The notes beneath the pieces were generated by a model. That model saw nothing but the letters and a program-made list of their open reading frames with translations, was not told the DNA's origin and made no database searches. Below, in pieces: positions 42,176 to 51,434 of a stretch of DNA of 64,000 nt (position 1 is the first letter of the stretch; the number at the start of each line of letters is the position of its first letter). This stretch comes from Coriobacteriia bacterium (lineage in GTDB: Bacteria > Actinomycetota > Coriobacteriia > Anaerosomatales > Anaerosomataceae): positions 1 to 64,000 of the forward strand of contig JAUSBY010000011.1 of the NCBI GenBank assembly GCA_030651765.1, in the 5' to 3' direction. A program made the position numbers and the translations under genes.

Positions 42176-42897
42176 TGATACGCCGCGCGCTCGTCATCTT
42201 CGTCCTCGTCGTGGTGGCGATCCCGCTCATGCTGGCCATGGCCGAGCTCCCCCCACACGGTTCGCCCGATGCGCCGCCGCAGACGCATGTCGCCCCCTAC
42301 TACCTCGAGCACGGACCCGAGGAGGCCGGCGCCGAGAACGTCGTGACCGCCGTCATCCTCAACTACCGCGGCTTCGACACACAGGGCGAGGTCACGGTCA
42401 TCTTCACCGCGATGGCTGCGGTGGTCGCCGTGCTCGTTGCGGGAGGCGCGGGCGTGCCGGCGGAAAGGACCGCCGCGCCGACGACTACCCCGGTGAGCCT
42501 GATCGTCCGCTTCATCGTGCGCGTCTTGGCGCCGTTCATCGTGCTCTTCTCCGTCTACGTCATCCTGAACGGCCACGTCACCCCGGGCGGCGGCTTCCAG
42601 GGCGGCACGATACTCGGCGCGCTACTCATCGCCCTCACACTCATCATGAGTGAATCCGACGCACGGGCGCTGCTGCCACAACGGCCCGAGCGACTCCTGC
42701 AGGCGGCGGCCCCGCTGACGTTCTTCGCTGTCGGGATGACCGGTCTCCTGCTGACAGGCGACTACCTTGCGTATCCACACTCCGGACCTACGATCTGGAT
42801 CGCCACGCTCATGCTGACCGTCGTGGAGATCGGTATCGGCATCGGCGGAGCGATGGTCGTCGCCACCATCTTCCGGACGATGGGGGCCGACCGATGA
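42172..42897 (+). CDS. mrpB: MrpB/MnhB antiporter subunit with fused MbhE-like amino half
   Basis: The 241 residues combine two parts. Residues 1-100 match MbhE (AENVVTAVILNYRGFDTQGE and an FTAMAAVVAVLVAGG helix). Residues 105-241 match MrpB/MbhF (VLAPFIVLFSVYVILNGHVT and PGGGFQGGTILGALL). The order and fusion reproduce Mbh subunits E and F. ATG 42172 (ATGATG) overlaps the preceding stop, with AAGGAG upstream. Confidence 0.88.
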   Translation: MMIRRALVIFVLVVVAIPLMLAMAELPPHGSPDAPPQTHVAPYYLEHGPEEAGAENVVTAVILNYRGFDTQGEVTVIFTAMAAVVAVLVAGGAGVPAERTAAPTTTPVSLIVRFIVRVLAPFIVLFSVYVILNGHVTPGGGFQGGTILGALLIALTLIMSESDARALLPQRPERLLQAAAPLTFFAVGMTGLLLTGDYLAYPHSGPTIWIATLMLTVVEIGIGIGGAMVVATIFRTMGADR

Positions 42898-43247
42898 TCG
42901 CCGCGTTGTGGCACAACCTCGACTACGCGGCCTCGGTGATCCTGTTCTGCATCGGCCTGTATGCGGTGATCACCAAGGAGAACCTCATCAAGAAGTTCAT
43001 GGGCCTGAACATCATGGAGACCGCCGTCTTCGCGTTCATCGTAGCCATAGGGGTAGTCGACGGCGGCGAAGCGCCGATCATGGGTCCGGGTGTCGAGCCA
43101 CCGTTCATCAACCCGCTGCCGCAGGCTCTCATCCTCACCGGCATCGTCGTCGCCCTGAGCACCACCGCACTCGCCCTGAGTCTCATCATCCGCATCTGGA
43201 GGCAGTGCGGCACCATCGAGGCCGACGAGCTCAGGGAGGTCGAGTGA
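42894..43247 (+). CDS. mrpC: Cation antiporter subunit MrpC/MnhC (NuoK-like, MbhG)
   Basis: The 117 residues have three membrane helices with the NuoK/MrpC features LFCIGLYAVITKENLIKKFM, GLNIMETAVFAFIV and NPLPQALILTGIVV. The membrane Glu of GLNIMET is in place for proton or cation passage. It overlaps mrpB by ATGA; the next gene starts after 1 bp. Confidence 0.92.
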   Translation: MIAALWHNLDYAASVILFCIGLYAVITKENLIKKFMGLNIMETAVFAFIVAIGVVDGGEAPIMGPGVEPPFINPLPQALILTGIVVALSTTALALSLIIRIWRQCGTIEADELREVE

Positions 43248-43248
43248 G

Positions 43249-44739
43249 TTGACCCCCTGGCCGCCACTGCTCGCGCTCCTGATCGTGGTCCCGCTCACCG
43301 GCGCGGTGATCACGCCTGTGGTCGGCCGCACGCGCGCCGTCCGATCGGCCAACTGGTCACTCGGCGTGATGCTTGCGACAAGCGTCATCGCGCTCGTGCT
43401 CGTCGTTCAGGTGGCTCGCGTAGGTCCGTTCTCCTATGTCGTTGGCGGGTGGGTGGCACCGTACGGCATCGAACTCCGGTTCGATGAGTTCGGCGCCGTG
43501 ATAGCCGTCATCTGCCTTCTGGGTACGCTCGCGATCGTGTTCTCCCGCAGGTATGCGGCCCGGGCGATGGCCGAGCAGCGCATCCCCTACTACTACGCCC
43601 TGTTGCTGCTCAACCTCACCGGCATGATCGGGTTCGCGGTCACCGGAGACCTGTTCAACCTGTTCGTCTTCATGGAGATCTTGTCGCTATCCGGTTACGC
43701 ACTCGTGGCGGTGAGCGGTGAGAAGATCGCCGAGATGGCGGCGTTCAAGTATCTCATTATGGGCGCGATCTCCTCGCTCGTCATACTGCTCGCCATAGGG
43801 ATCCTGTACGCGCTGACCGGCAGTCTCAACATGGCCGACGTGACCGAGCGTCTCGGCGGCGCCCCCGCTGCCCCGCTCGCGGTGGCGTTTGGGGCGCTCA
43901 CGCTCGGGTTCATGGTCAAGGCGGCCGCGTTCCCGCTCCACATCTGGCTGCCCGACGCCCACGCCATCGCGCCGAGCCCCGTCTCGGCGATCCTCTCGGG
44001 TCTCGTGGTCAAGGTGGGCATCATCGGGATGCTCAGGGTGTATCAGATCGCATACGGCTCCGGTGCCGTCGACATGACCGCGCTCAACACCGTGCTCATG
44101 TGGCTCGGTGCCCTCTCGATCGTGATGGGGGCGTTCTTCGCGGTGTTCCAGGACGACATCAAGATGATGCTCGCCTACTCGACCATCTCGAACATCGGCT
44201 ACATCATCATGGGCCTCGGTCTCGCGTCGAGTTACGGGATGATCGGCGCAAGCGTGCACGTCTTCAACCACGCGATCATCAAGGCCACGCTGTTCCTCGG
44301 TGCCGGTGCCCTGATCTTCCAGACAGGCAAGCGCACGCTTACCGACCTTGCCGGCGTCGGACATGCGATGCCGTGGACCGTCGCGGCCATCTCGGTCGGC
44401 GCTATCTCGATCGTCGGCATCCCGCCGACTGCCGGCTTCGTGTGCAAGTGGTATATCGCGCTCGGTGCCGTGCAGGCCGGCCATCCGTTCTTCGCGTTCG
44501 CGCTCGTCTTCGGCGCTCTGTTCATCTTCATCTACTACATCCGAATGGTGAACGCGTTCTACTTCCGGCAGCCGCGCGACCCCGCGATCCTGGAGGTCAC
44601 CGAGGCGCCAGCCAGCATGCTCGTGCCCGTGCTCATTCTCGCGAGTCTGTGTCTGATCATGGGCGTCATGGGAAGCGTGCCCCTGAGCTTCATCGAGCCG
44701 GCGGTACAACGGCTACTACTGCCGCTAGGAGGTGGATAG
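43249..44739 (+). CDS. mrpD: Cation antiporter subunit MrpD (MbhH-like)
   Basis: The 496 residues have about 14 membrane helices of the NuoM/N-MrpD family. The charged membrane residues are visible: Glu in LFVFMEILSLSGYALV, Lys in GFMVKAAAFPLHIWLPDA and Lys in SGLVVKVGIIGML. The start is TTG 43249 with AGGGAGG nine bases upstream. It is the normal last gene of an Mbh-type antiporter set; here three more large subunits follow. Confidence 0.9.
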   Translation: MTPWPPLLALLIVVPLTGAVITPVVGRTRAVRSANWSLGVMLATSVIALVLVVQVARVGPFSYVVGGWVAPYGIELRFDEFGAVIAVICLLGTLAIVFSRRYAARAMAEQRIPYYYALLLLNLTGMIGFAVTGDLFNLFVFMEILSLSGYALVAVSGEKIAEMAAFKYLIMGAISSLVILLAIGILYALTGSLNMADVTERLGGAPAAPLAVAFGALTLGFMVKAAAFPLHIWLPDAHAIAPSPVSAILSGLVVKVGIIGMLRVYQIAYGSGAVDMTALNTVLMWLGALSIVMGAFFAVFQDDIKMMLAYSTISNIGYIIMGLGLASSYGMIGASVHVFNHAIIKATLFLGAGALIFQTGKRTLTDLAGVGHAMPWTVAAISVGAISIVGIPPTAGFVCKWYIALGAVQAGHPFFAFALVFGALFIFIYYIRMVNAFYFRQPRDPAILEVTEAPASMLVPVLILASLCLIMGVMGSVPLSFIEPAVQRLLLPLGGG

Positions 44740-44743
44740 GCCC

Positions 44744-46219
44744 GTGGAGGTCGTGGATGCCAGAGCAGCGCTTGCCCCGGCGATCTCTCTCGTCTGCGCA
44801 GCGCTCGTGTTCGCCTCGGCCGACAACACGTTCTGGCGGCGGTTCTTCAGCATCGCGGCTGCATTGGCCAAGCTCGTCATCGTGATGTCGATGCTGCCGG
44901 GCAGTCTCCGGGGTGTCGTCTACACGTTCAAGTTAGTGGAGTTCACTGAAGGGGTCGGTCTCGCATTCAGGGCCGACGCCCTCGGCATGTTCTTCTCCGT
45001 GGTGTCCTCCACCCTGTGGCTCATCACCACCATCTACGCGATCGGCTACATGGAGCGCGAACCGAACAGACGGCGCTTCTTCGGCTTCTTCGCGCTGTGC
45101 GTATCCACCACCGTCGGTGTCGCCTTTGCCGAGAACCTCCTGACCATGTTCCTGTTCTACGAGTCGCTCACCATCTGCACCTACCCGCTCGTGATCCACG
45201 ACGAAACGCCCGAAGCGATGAAGGCGGGCCGAAAGTACCTCATCTACACGCTCACCGGCGGAGCGTTCGTGCTGCTCGGCTCGATCGTGACCTACCAGCT
45301 CGCCGGGACGATGACACTGTCCCAACCGGGCATTCTTCCGCTCGAGGCGGGACGCACGACGCTGACGATGCTGTTCGTCGCCCTGATCGCCGGGTTCGGC
45401 GTGAAGGCCGCGATCATGCCGCTGCACGGGTGGCTTCCCTCCGCTATGGTCGCCCCGACGCCCGTGAGCGCGCTGCTGCACGCAGTGGCCGTCGTCAAGG
45501 TCGGCGCCTTCGGCATCCTGCGCACGATCTACAACATCTTCGGCGTTGCGCTGCTCAGAGAACTCGGTGTCTGCACGTGGCTCGCGGCACTCGCGGCATT
45601 CACGATACTCGCCGCCTCGGTGGTGGCGATCTTCCAGGACAATCTGAAGCGACGGCTTGCGTTCTCGACCATTAGTCAGCTCTCGTACATCGTGCTGGGA
45701 GCTGCGCTCCTCACTCCTCTCGCCGCCACCGCTGCGATAGTGCATATCGCCAACCAGGCGTTCGCGAAGATCACGATGTTCTTCGTGGCGGGTTCGATCC
45801 AACGCACGACTGGCAAGACGACCGTGCACGAGCTTGCGGGCATCGGATTCCGCATGCCCTACACCATGGCGGCCTTCACCGTCGCCGCTCTGAGCTTCAT
45901 CGGCGTGCCGCTATTCGCCGGTTTCGTGACCAAGTGGTACCTGTCGCTCGGTGCGCTTGAGGCTGGAGAGTGGTGGTACGCGCTCGTGATGCTCGCAAGC
46001 GCACTGCTGAACGCCGCCTACTGGCTGCCGGTTGTCTACACCGCGTTTTTCAAGACCGAGCCCACGGCGGAAGTCGAGGTGCATGAGGCTCACTGGACGA
46101 TGCTTGGGCCGACGCTCGTGTGCGCGGTGTTCGTCATCATCCTCGGCGCCACCGTCTCTGTGCCGGGTATGCCGTTCGCGCTGGCGTCTGCCGCCGTGAA
46201 GTTCGTCTTCGGGATGTAG
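44744..46219 (+). CDS. Second MrpD/NuoN-type antiporter subunit
   Basis: A 491-residue antiporter-like membrane protein. It has LTMFLFYESLTICTYPLVIH, GFGVKAAIMPLHGWLPSAMV and LHAVAVVKVGAFGIL, so both lysines of the channel helices are kept. GTG 44744 is used, with AGGAGG eleven bases upstream; GTG 44732, overlapping mrpD, has no spacing to that site. It is a paralogue of its two neighbours rather than a standard Mrp component. Confidence 0.87.
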   Translation: MEVVDARAALAPAISLVCAALVFASADNTFWRRFFSIAAALAKLVIVMSMLPGSLRGVVYTFKLVEFTEGVGLAFRADALGMFFSVVSSTLWLITTIYAIGYMEREPNRRRFFGFFALCVSTTVGVAFAENLLTMFLFYESLTICTYPLVIHDETPEAMKAGRKYLIYTLTGGAFVLLGSIVTYQLAGTMTLSQPGILPLEAGRTTLTMLFVALIAGFGVKAAIMPLHGWLPSAMVAPTPVSALLHAVAVVKVGAFGILRTIYNIFGVALLRELGVCTWLAALAAFTILAASVVAIFQDNLKRRLAFSTISQLSYIVLGAALLTPLAATAAIVHIANQAFAKITMFFVAGSIQRTTGKTTVHELAGIGFRMPYTMAAFTVAALSFIGVPLFAGFVTKWYLSLGALEAGEWWYALVMLASALLNAAYWLPVVYTAFFKTEPTAEVEVHEAHWTMLGPTLVCAVFVIILGATVSVPGMPFALASAAVKFVFGM

Positions 46220-46231
46220 GGGTGGTCTGAC

Positions 46232-47731
46232 ATGGAGACCGAAGCGACCCGCTCGTTCCTGCCGCTTGCAGCGTTCCTGTTGCCGCTTGCCGGTGCGGTG
46301 CTCACCGTGCCGCTGCGCCGGATCTCGGCGCGCGTGCGTGACATCACGCTGCTCGCACTCACTGCACTCTGTGCCTCCGTCGCCGTATGGCTGGCGGCGC
46401 ACGTCGCCGGAGGGGCGGTCTACGAGGCATACCTCCTGCAGCTCACGCCCGACATCTGGATGTACATGCGCGTCGACGCGCTCGGCGCGCTGTTCGGCGC
46501 CACGGTGGCCGTGCTCTGGATGCTCGCACTCGTCTACTCGTGGGGGTACATGGCCGAAGGTCATCGCCTCGGCCGGTACTACAGCTTCTTCATGCTGTCC
46601 CTAGCGTGGACGATGGGAGTAGCCTACTCGGGCAACTTGCTCACGTTCCTGATCTTCTACGAGTTGTTCAGCATCCTCACCTACCCGCTCGTCGTGCACG
46701 AACAGACGCCTGAAGCCATGGCCGCGGGCACCAAGTACATCATCTACATCCTCGTCGGCGGCAGCCTCGTCTTGCTCGCGATCGTCCTCACGTACTTCGC
46801 CGCGGGAGACCAGACACTGAGGACGGGAGGTATCCTGTCCGCCGACATCGGGCAGCAGAGCCTGTTCGCGATCTTCTGGTGCTACATCGCGGGCTTCGGC
46901 GTCAAGGCAGCGCTCGTCCCGCTCCACGGTTGGGTCCCTGACGCGCACCCGGCCGCGCCGGCGCCGTTCTCCGCCGTGCTTTCGGGCGTCATGGTGGCAG
47001 CAGGAAGCTTCGGCATCATGCGCGTGCTGTTCCAGGTGTTCGGCGTGGAGCTCCTCCGCGAGATGGGCGTGATGAGCATGGTCACGATCCTCGCAGGCTT
47101 CACGGTTCTCTTCGCCGCGGTGCTGGCCGTCAACCAGGATAACCTCAAGCGGCGACTCGCCTACTCCACGATCAGTCAGATGGCGTACGTGGTGCTCGGC
47201 GTCTCGCTGCTCGGCTCCGACTCCACGATCGGGGCAATCATCCACGTGACGAACCACGCCTTCATGAAGGGCGGACTCTTCCTGTGCGCCGGTCTGTTCA
47301 TTCGTCGGCTCGGCGTGCACCGCGTGAGCCAGCTCGACGGCGCGGCCAAGCGGATGCCCGTCACTGCAGCCGGTTTCGCGATCGCCGCCCTCGGCATGAT
47401 CGGCACCCCGCCGCTCTCCGGATTCGTGAGCAAGTGGTACCTGGGGCTCGGCATGCTCGAGACCGGGAACCCGCTCCTGCTCGTCGTCCTGCTCGGCGGG
47501 GCGCTTCTGGCGGCCATCTACCTGTTGCCGATCGTGTACCGGATGTACTTCCGTGAACCGGTGCTGACCGCCGACGACAAGGTCACCACCGAGGGGCGCG
47601 AGGCGCCGGCGTCGATGCTCGTTCCGCTTGTCATCGTGACGCTCCTGACGATCGCTCTCGGACTCGGCGCGTCACTCCCGGGGATGCCGGTGTCGCTTGC
47701 ACGAATGGCTGCCGAGACGTTCTTCCATTAA
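46232..47731 (+). CDS. Third MrpD-type antiporter subunit, lacking one channel lysine
   Basis: A 499-residue membrane protein most like the preceding subunit. It keeps LTFLIFYELFSILTYPLVVH and GFGVKAALVPLHGWVPDAHP, but the next helix reads VMVAAGSFGI: Ala256 stands where its relatives have Lys. Proton or ion transfer through this subunit may be weakened or it may serve as a coupling element. ATG 46232 starts 12 bp after the previous gene. Confidence 0.87.
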   Translation: METEATRSFLPLAAFLLPLAGAVLTVPLRRISARVRDITLLALTALCASVAVWLAAHVAGGAVYEAYLLQLTPDIWMYMRVDALGALFGATVAVLWMLALVYSWGYMAEGHRLGRYYSFFMLSLAWTMGVAYSGNLLTFLIFYELFSILTYPLVVHEQTPEAMAAGTKYIIYILVGGSLVLLAIVLTYFAAGDQTLRTGGILSADIGQQSLFAIFWCYIAGFGVKAALVPLHGWVPDAHPAAPAPFSAVLSGVMVAAGSFGIMRVLFQVFGVELLREMGVMSMVTILAGFTVLFAAVLAVNQDNLKRRLAYSTISQMAYVVLGVSLLGSDSTIGAIIHVTNHAFMKGGLFLCAGLFIRRLGVHRVSQLDGAAKRMPVTAAGFAIAALGMIGTPPLSGFVSKWYLGLGMLETGNPLLLVVLLGGALLAAIYLLPIVYRMYFREPVLTADDKVTTEGREAPASMLVPLVIVTLLTIALGLGASLPGMPVSLARMAAETFFH

Positions 47732-47740
47732 GGGGGACCG

Positions 47741-50425
47741 ATGGACGGCGCGCATGTAGCGTCCGAGGTCGTTCATACCGCAGCCGAGGTGGCGCACGTC
47801 ACCGCGAGTCCCCTCCCGCTGCTGCTGGTTCTCGTCCCGCTGCTTGGCGCCGCGCTGGTCTACCCGCTCGGCAGACGGTGGCCGAAGGTCCGCGACGCCT
47901 GGGTGGTCGTCATCGCCGCACTGACGCTCCTCGGCGCGACAGGGCTCATCCCGCTCATCGCCGAACACCACCGCGTCGAGAGCGTCGTGCACATGCTCAT
48001 CGGCACGCTCTCGTTCAGCGTCGACTCGTTCTCGATGCTCTTCGCCGTCTTCACGTCGTTCATATGGCTTGCGTCCACGCTGTACTCGCTGGACTACCTC
48101 AAACACGAGCAGAAGCACGACCGCTACCACACGACGAGTCTTGTCGTGCTCGCGGCCATGCTCGGCGTGGTCCTCGCCGGCGACCTGATCACGCTCTACC
48201 TGTGCTTCGAGGCACTCGGACTCGTCGCGTTCCTGTTCGTGATCCACACAGAGACCGACGACGCCAAGAAGGCGTCGATCAAGTACTTCTGGATGACGGT
48301 GGTGGGCGGCTTCGCGCTCATCGGCGGCATCTTCCTCACGTACGCACTCGGCGGCACCGGCGCGATCGGGCCACTTCCCACGGGACACGGGGATGAGCTC
48401 ATCAGATGGGCCGCGGCCATCATGCTCATCCTGGGTTTCGGGGTGAAGGCGGGCATGGTACCCGTGCATGTGTGGCTCCCCGACGCACACCCGGTCGCGC
48501 CGTCCCCCGCCAGTGCACTGCTCTCGGGCGTCATGATCAAGGCAGGCGCGTACGGCATCTTCCGCGTGGTGACGGGCATCTTCAGGCCCGAGGTGGCCGA
48601 GACGATCGAAGAGTCCCTCTGGCACTTCTCCGAGCAGCTCGGGCTGGCAGTGCTGTGGATCGGTATCGCCACCATGGCCATCGGCGTGTTCCTCGCGCTC
48701 CAGCAGTCCAACGCCAAGCGCATGCTTGCCTACCACAGCGTGAGCCAGATGGGCTTCATTCTCGCCGGCATCGGCGCGGCGGGCTACCTGGGCGCGCACG
48801 GAGCGATGGGCGTGGCGGGCGGCCTGTTCCACGTGGTCAACCACGCGCTGTTCAAGGCGTGCCTCTTCCTCGGCGTGGGCGCCGTCTACTTCCGCACGCG
48901 CTCGCTCGACATGTACCACCTGGGCGGTCTCTGGAAGAAGATGCCGCTTACGTTCCTGTTCACGCTCATCGCGGCCATGGGTATCACCGGCGTCCCGCTC
49001 CTGAACGGCTTCGTGAGCAAGTGCCTCATCCACCACGCGATCGTCGAGGCATGGGAGTACCACCACCTGGCATCCCTCGGTATCGCTGAGAAGATCTACG
49101 TCGTGACCTGCGGTGGCACGGCGGCCTCGTTCATCAAGCTCATCGGATTGGTCTTCCTCGGCAAACCGAAGGTCGAGTACGGTCCCGAGGTCAAAGACGC
49201 GCCCAAGCGCATGCTCGTTGCCATGGCGGCGCTTTCCGTCGCGATCATCACGCTCGGTCTGCGCCCGCAGATCCTGCTCAGGGGCGTCTTCCAGCCGGGA
49301 CTGCACACCTGGGGCCTACACGGCGACATCCTCGACGACTACCTGGCGCACTACTTCTTGTCGCCGGCTGACCTGATGAGCGTGGTGGTCGCGTTCGCTC
49401 TCGGCTTCACGTTCTTCTTCGTCGGCATGAGATTCGGCTTGTTCCACCTGCACGGACCGAAGTGGCTCTCGATCGACTGGTGGTACCGGCAGATCGCACA
49501 CGGCCTGATCGCATTCTGCGTCGCAACGGACAGCGCCTACGAGGCTGTCCGAGGCGCCGCTTCACGCCTCCTGCGACGAACGCTTTCCGAGTACGGCGGT
49601 CTGGTCATCCGCATGGGCCGACAGCAGCGGTTGCTCGTCGCAACCCTGCTCACTGGCGCGCCCGGCGCACGCGACCAGCACTTCATCCAGCACGCGTATG
49701 TGACCCTCGAGCGCGAGCGACAAGACGCAGTCCGGCGTGCTGTGGCACAGGCGATCGAGAAGCTGCGCCCCCGTGTTGGCGAGACTGCAACCGTTGATGA
49801 GGCCGCCTATCTCGATGCGGTCCGCGACATCGCGGGCTACATGTCGCAACGGTTGATGACCGAGCGGATGGGCGTCCTGTCCGACCTCACCCGCACCGGG
49901 GACCTTCAGGCGGCCCGGGCGCCTTTCGAGGCCGTCCGCTCCGAGCTCACCCGGGTCTATCGACCGATCGCCGAGACCGCTATCGCCAACGCTCCGCGCC
50001 GTATGCGCGGCGAGAGCGTCACGCGGGAGGTTGCATCGGCGGTCAACGCCATTCTGAGCAACGAGCGATTCGACCTGCTCATCGCCTCGGCGATCCCGCA
50101 GTCGCGTCAGGCACTCGGCCAGGTCCTCGAGATCGGCGCATCGGTGCGCCACGGTCTCCCCCCTCGCTCGGCGATCCAGGCTGCCCGGGCTGGCGGCCTG
50201 AGCGCACTGGAGCGTGCGGCTGCCTGGTCCGTCGAGATGCTCGCCATCGTCGTGGACGCACTCACCCGGGAGGGGACCGGCCGCCTTCTGGATCGGCCGA
50301 TCGACGAAACGACGGTGCTCGGGACACGCCTCGGCATCCAGCGCTATGCGCGAGACATCGGCCTGAACGTCACGGTACTGCTCGTGCTCCTGCTCGCGTT
50401 CATCGGCGCGCTCGCGCTGCGCTAG
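47741..50425 (+). CDS. NuoL/MrpA-type antiporter subunit with long C-terminal extension
   Basis: An 894-residue protein. Residues 30-570 are a NuoL-like antiporter (LCFEALGLVAFLFVIHTETD, GFGVKAGMVPVHVWLPDAHP and SGVMIKAGAYGIFRV, both lysines present). Residues 580-872 form a soluble, helix-rich, Arg-rich extension that matches nothing I know. A final membrane helix (VTVLLVLLLAFIGALAL) ends the protein. NuoL usually ends with a lateral amphipathic helix, not such a domain. ATG 47741 follows GGGGGAC. It ends the antiporter run; the ferredoxin gene is 66 bp further on. Confidence 0.87.
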   Translation: MDGAHVASEVVHTAAEVAHVTASPLPLLLVLVPLLGAALVYPLGRRWPKVRDAWVVVIAALTLLGATGLIPLIAEHHRVESVVHMLIGTLSFSVDSFSMLFAVFTSFIWLASTLYSLDYLKHEQKHDRYHTTSLVVLAAMLGVVLAGDLITLYLCFEALGLVAFLFVIHTETDDAKKASIKYFWMTVVGGFALIGGIFLTYALGGTGAIGPLPTGHGDELIRWAAAIMLILGFGVKAGMVPVHVWLPDAHPVAPSPASALLSGVMIKAGAYGIFRVVTGIFRPEVAETIEESLWHFSEQLGLAVLWIGIATMAIGVFLALQQSNAKRMLAYHSVSQMGFILAGIGAAGYLGAHGAMGVAGGLFHVVNHALFKACLFLGVGAVYFRTRSLDMYHLGGLWKKMPLTFLFTLIAAMGITGVPLLNGFVSKCLIHHAIVEAWEYHHLASLGIAEKIYVVTCGGTAASFIKLIGLVFLGKPKVEYGPEVKDAPKRMLVAMAALSVAIITLGLRPQILLRGVFQPGLHTWGLHGDILDDYLAHYFLSPADLMSVVVAFALGFTFFFVGMRFGLFHLHGPKWLSIDWWYRQIAHGLIAFCVATDSAYEAVRGAASRLLRRTLSEYGGLVIRMGRQQRLLVATLLTGAPGARDQHFIQHAYVTLERERQDAVRRAVAQAIEKLRPRVGETATVDEAAYLDAVRDIAGYMSQRLMTERMGVLSDLTRTGDLQAARAPFEAVRSELTRVYRPIAETAIANAPRRMRGESVTREVASAVNAILSNERFDLLIASAIPQSRQALGQVLEIGASVRHGLPPRSAIQAARAGGLSALERAAAWSVEMLAIVVDALTREGTGRLLDRPIDETTVLGTRLGIQRYARDIGLNVTVLLVLLLAFIGALALR

Positions 50426-50491
50426 AGCGCCTGCGGCCACACCTGGCGACGCCATGCTACGCTGCACACACGCGCGTCGGAAGGCGGGGTC

Positions 50492-51340
50492 GTGTGCGAG
50501 TTCTGCGTCCAGCATGGTGACGGTCGAACGTGGTATCTGGAAGCCTCTAACTACGCTGCGGACCTCTCACGCGATCTCGAGCGACGAGACTACATGATCG
50601 ACTTCGTCCGGGGCTTCGACACCCGCATGCGCCGCAACGTCAAACTCCTCGATGCACTGACCGTTGCGCCGCGACCCGTGCGCGCAGCGTTCCATTCGAT
50701 TGCGGGCAAGCGGCAGATGCAGGACCACTTCGGGCAGCCGGTCCCCTTTGAAGAGTGCGCGCGCATCTTCGACTTCGCCACCTCCATCGTCCAGCTCCCC
50801 TGCGTCTGCAGGCACTTCGCCGGGAAGCCCGAACAAGGCTACTGCCTCGCGGTCACCGTGACGCCGATCGACGACGTGCTGTCCGAGGCGTTCGCGGACT
50901 ACCTGCAGGGTCCCGACGTGCCCGCCCTGCAGCACCTCAGCCGTGCCGAAGCACTCGGCGTGCTCGAACGTGCAGAGCGCGAAGGGCTGATGCACTCCGT
51001 GTGGACGTTCAAGACCCCGTTCATCGCTGCGATCTGCAACTGCGATCTCGCGAGCGGCTGCGTGGCCATGAAGACGACGCTCGAATGGGGCCACAGAACG
51101 ATGTGGCATGGAGAGTACGTCGCGGCCGTCGATGAGACCGCCTGCAGCGGCTGCGGCGCATGCGTCGAGCGGTGTCCGTTCTCGGCAGTGGCGCTCGACG
51201 CCCGCGAGGTGGCCGCGATCGATCCGCTGGCGTGCTTCGGGTGCGGGATCTGCCGCTCGGCCTGTCCGGTGGATGCGATCGCGCTCGAGGACCGCGCAGC
51301 CGAGGGCGTCCCATCAGCTGGTGACCATCGGGTCTTCTGA
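50492..51340 (+). CDS. Cysteine-rich 2x[4Fe-4S] ferredoxin-domain protein
   Basis: The 282 residues end in a bacterial-type ferredoxin domain: CSGCGACVERCP (from Cys218) and CFGCGICRSACP (from Cys248), enough for two [4Fe-4S] clusters. Earlier are further cysteines: CEFC at residues 2-5, LPCVCRHFAG, QGYC and CNCDLASGC, which could hold another cluster. No membrane segment is present. It may pass electrons to or from the antiporter complex, but no catalytic partner is present. GTG start with AAGGCGGGG upstream. Confidence 0.82.
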   Translation: MCEFCVQHGDGRTWYLEASNYAADLSRDLERRDYMIDFVRGFDTRMRRNVKLLDALTVAPRPVRAAFHSIAGKRQMQDHFGQPVPFEECARIFDFATSIVQLPCVCRHFAGKPEQGYCLAVTVTPIDDVLSEAFADYLQGPDVPALQHLSRAEALGVLERAEREGLMHSVWTFKTPFIAAICNCDLASGCVAMKTTLEWGHRTMWHGEYVAAVDETACSGCGACVERCPFSAVALDAREVAAIDPLACFGCGICRSACPVDAIALEDRAAEGVPSAGDHRVF

Positions 51341-51347
51341 CGCGGAA

Positions 51348-51415
51348 GTGGGGCACCGACCCTGGCCGACCCTGACTCTCAACGCTCGCCGGATCCTGCA
51401 GGGAGGGCGCCCCAC
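51348..51415. repeat. Imperfect long inverted repeat in a convergent gap
   Basis: GTGGGGC (51348-51354) pairs with GCCCCAC (51409-51415), with a further CCCTG...CAGGG pair inside. It lies between the ends of the ferredoxin gene (plus) and the SDR gene (minus). It may serve as a bidirectional stop, but there is no U-run. Confidence 0.3.
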
Positions 51416-51434
51416 TGACAGTGCACCTGGACCG

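Noticed and set aside
47672-49306. A 544-codon minus-strand frame inside the NuoL-type gene
   Set aside because: Low-complexity shadow (very rich in Arg, Glu, Asp and His) opposite a strongly conserved membrane protein.
40856-51340. Membrane-bound hydrogenase or formate hydrogenlyase operon
   Set aside because: No [NiFe] large or small subunit, NuoB/C/D/I-like or molybdopterin subunit is encoded; only antiporter subunits and one ferredoxin-type protein.
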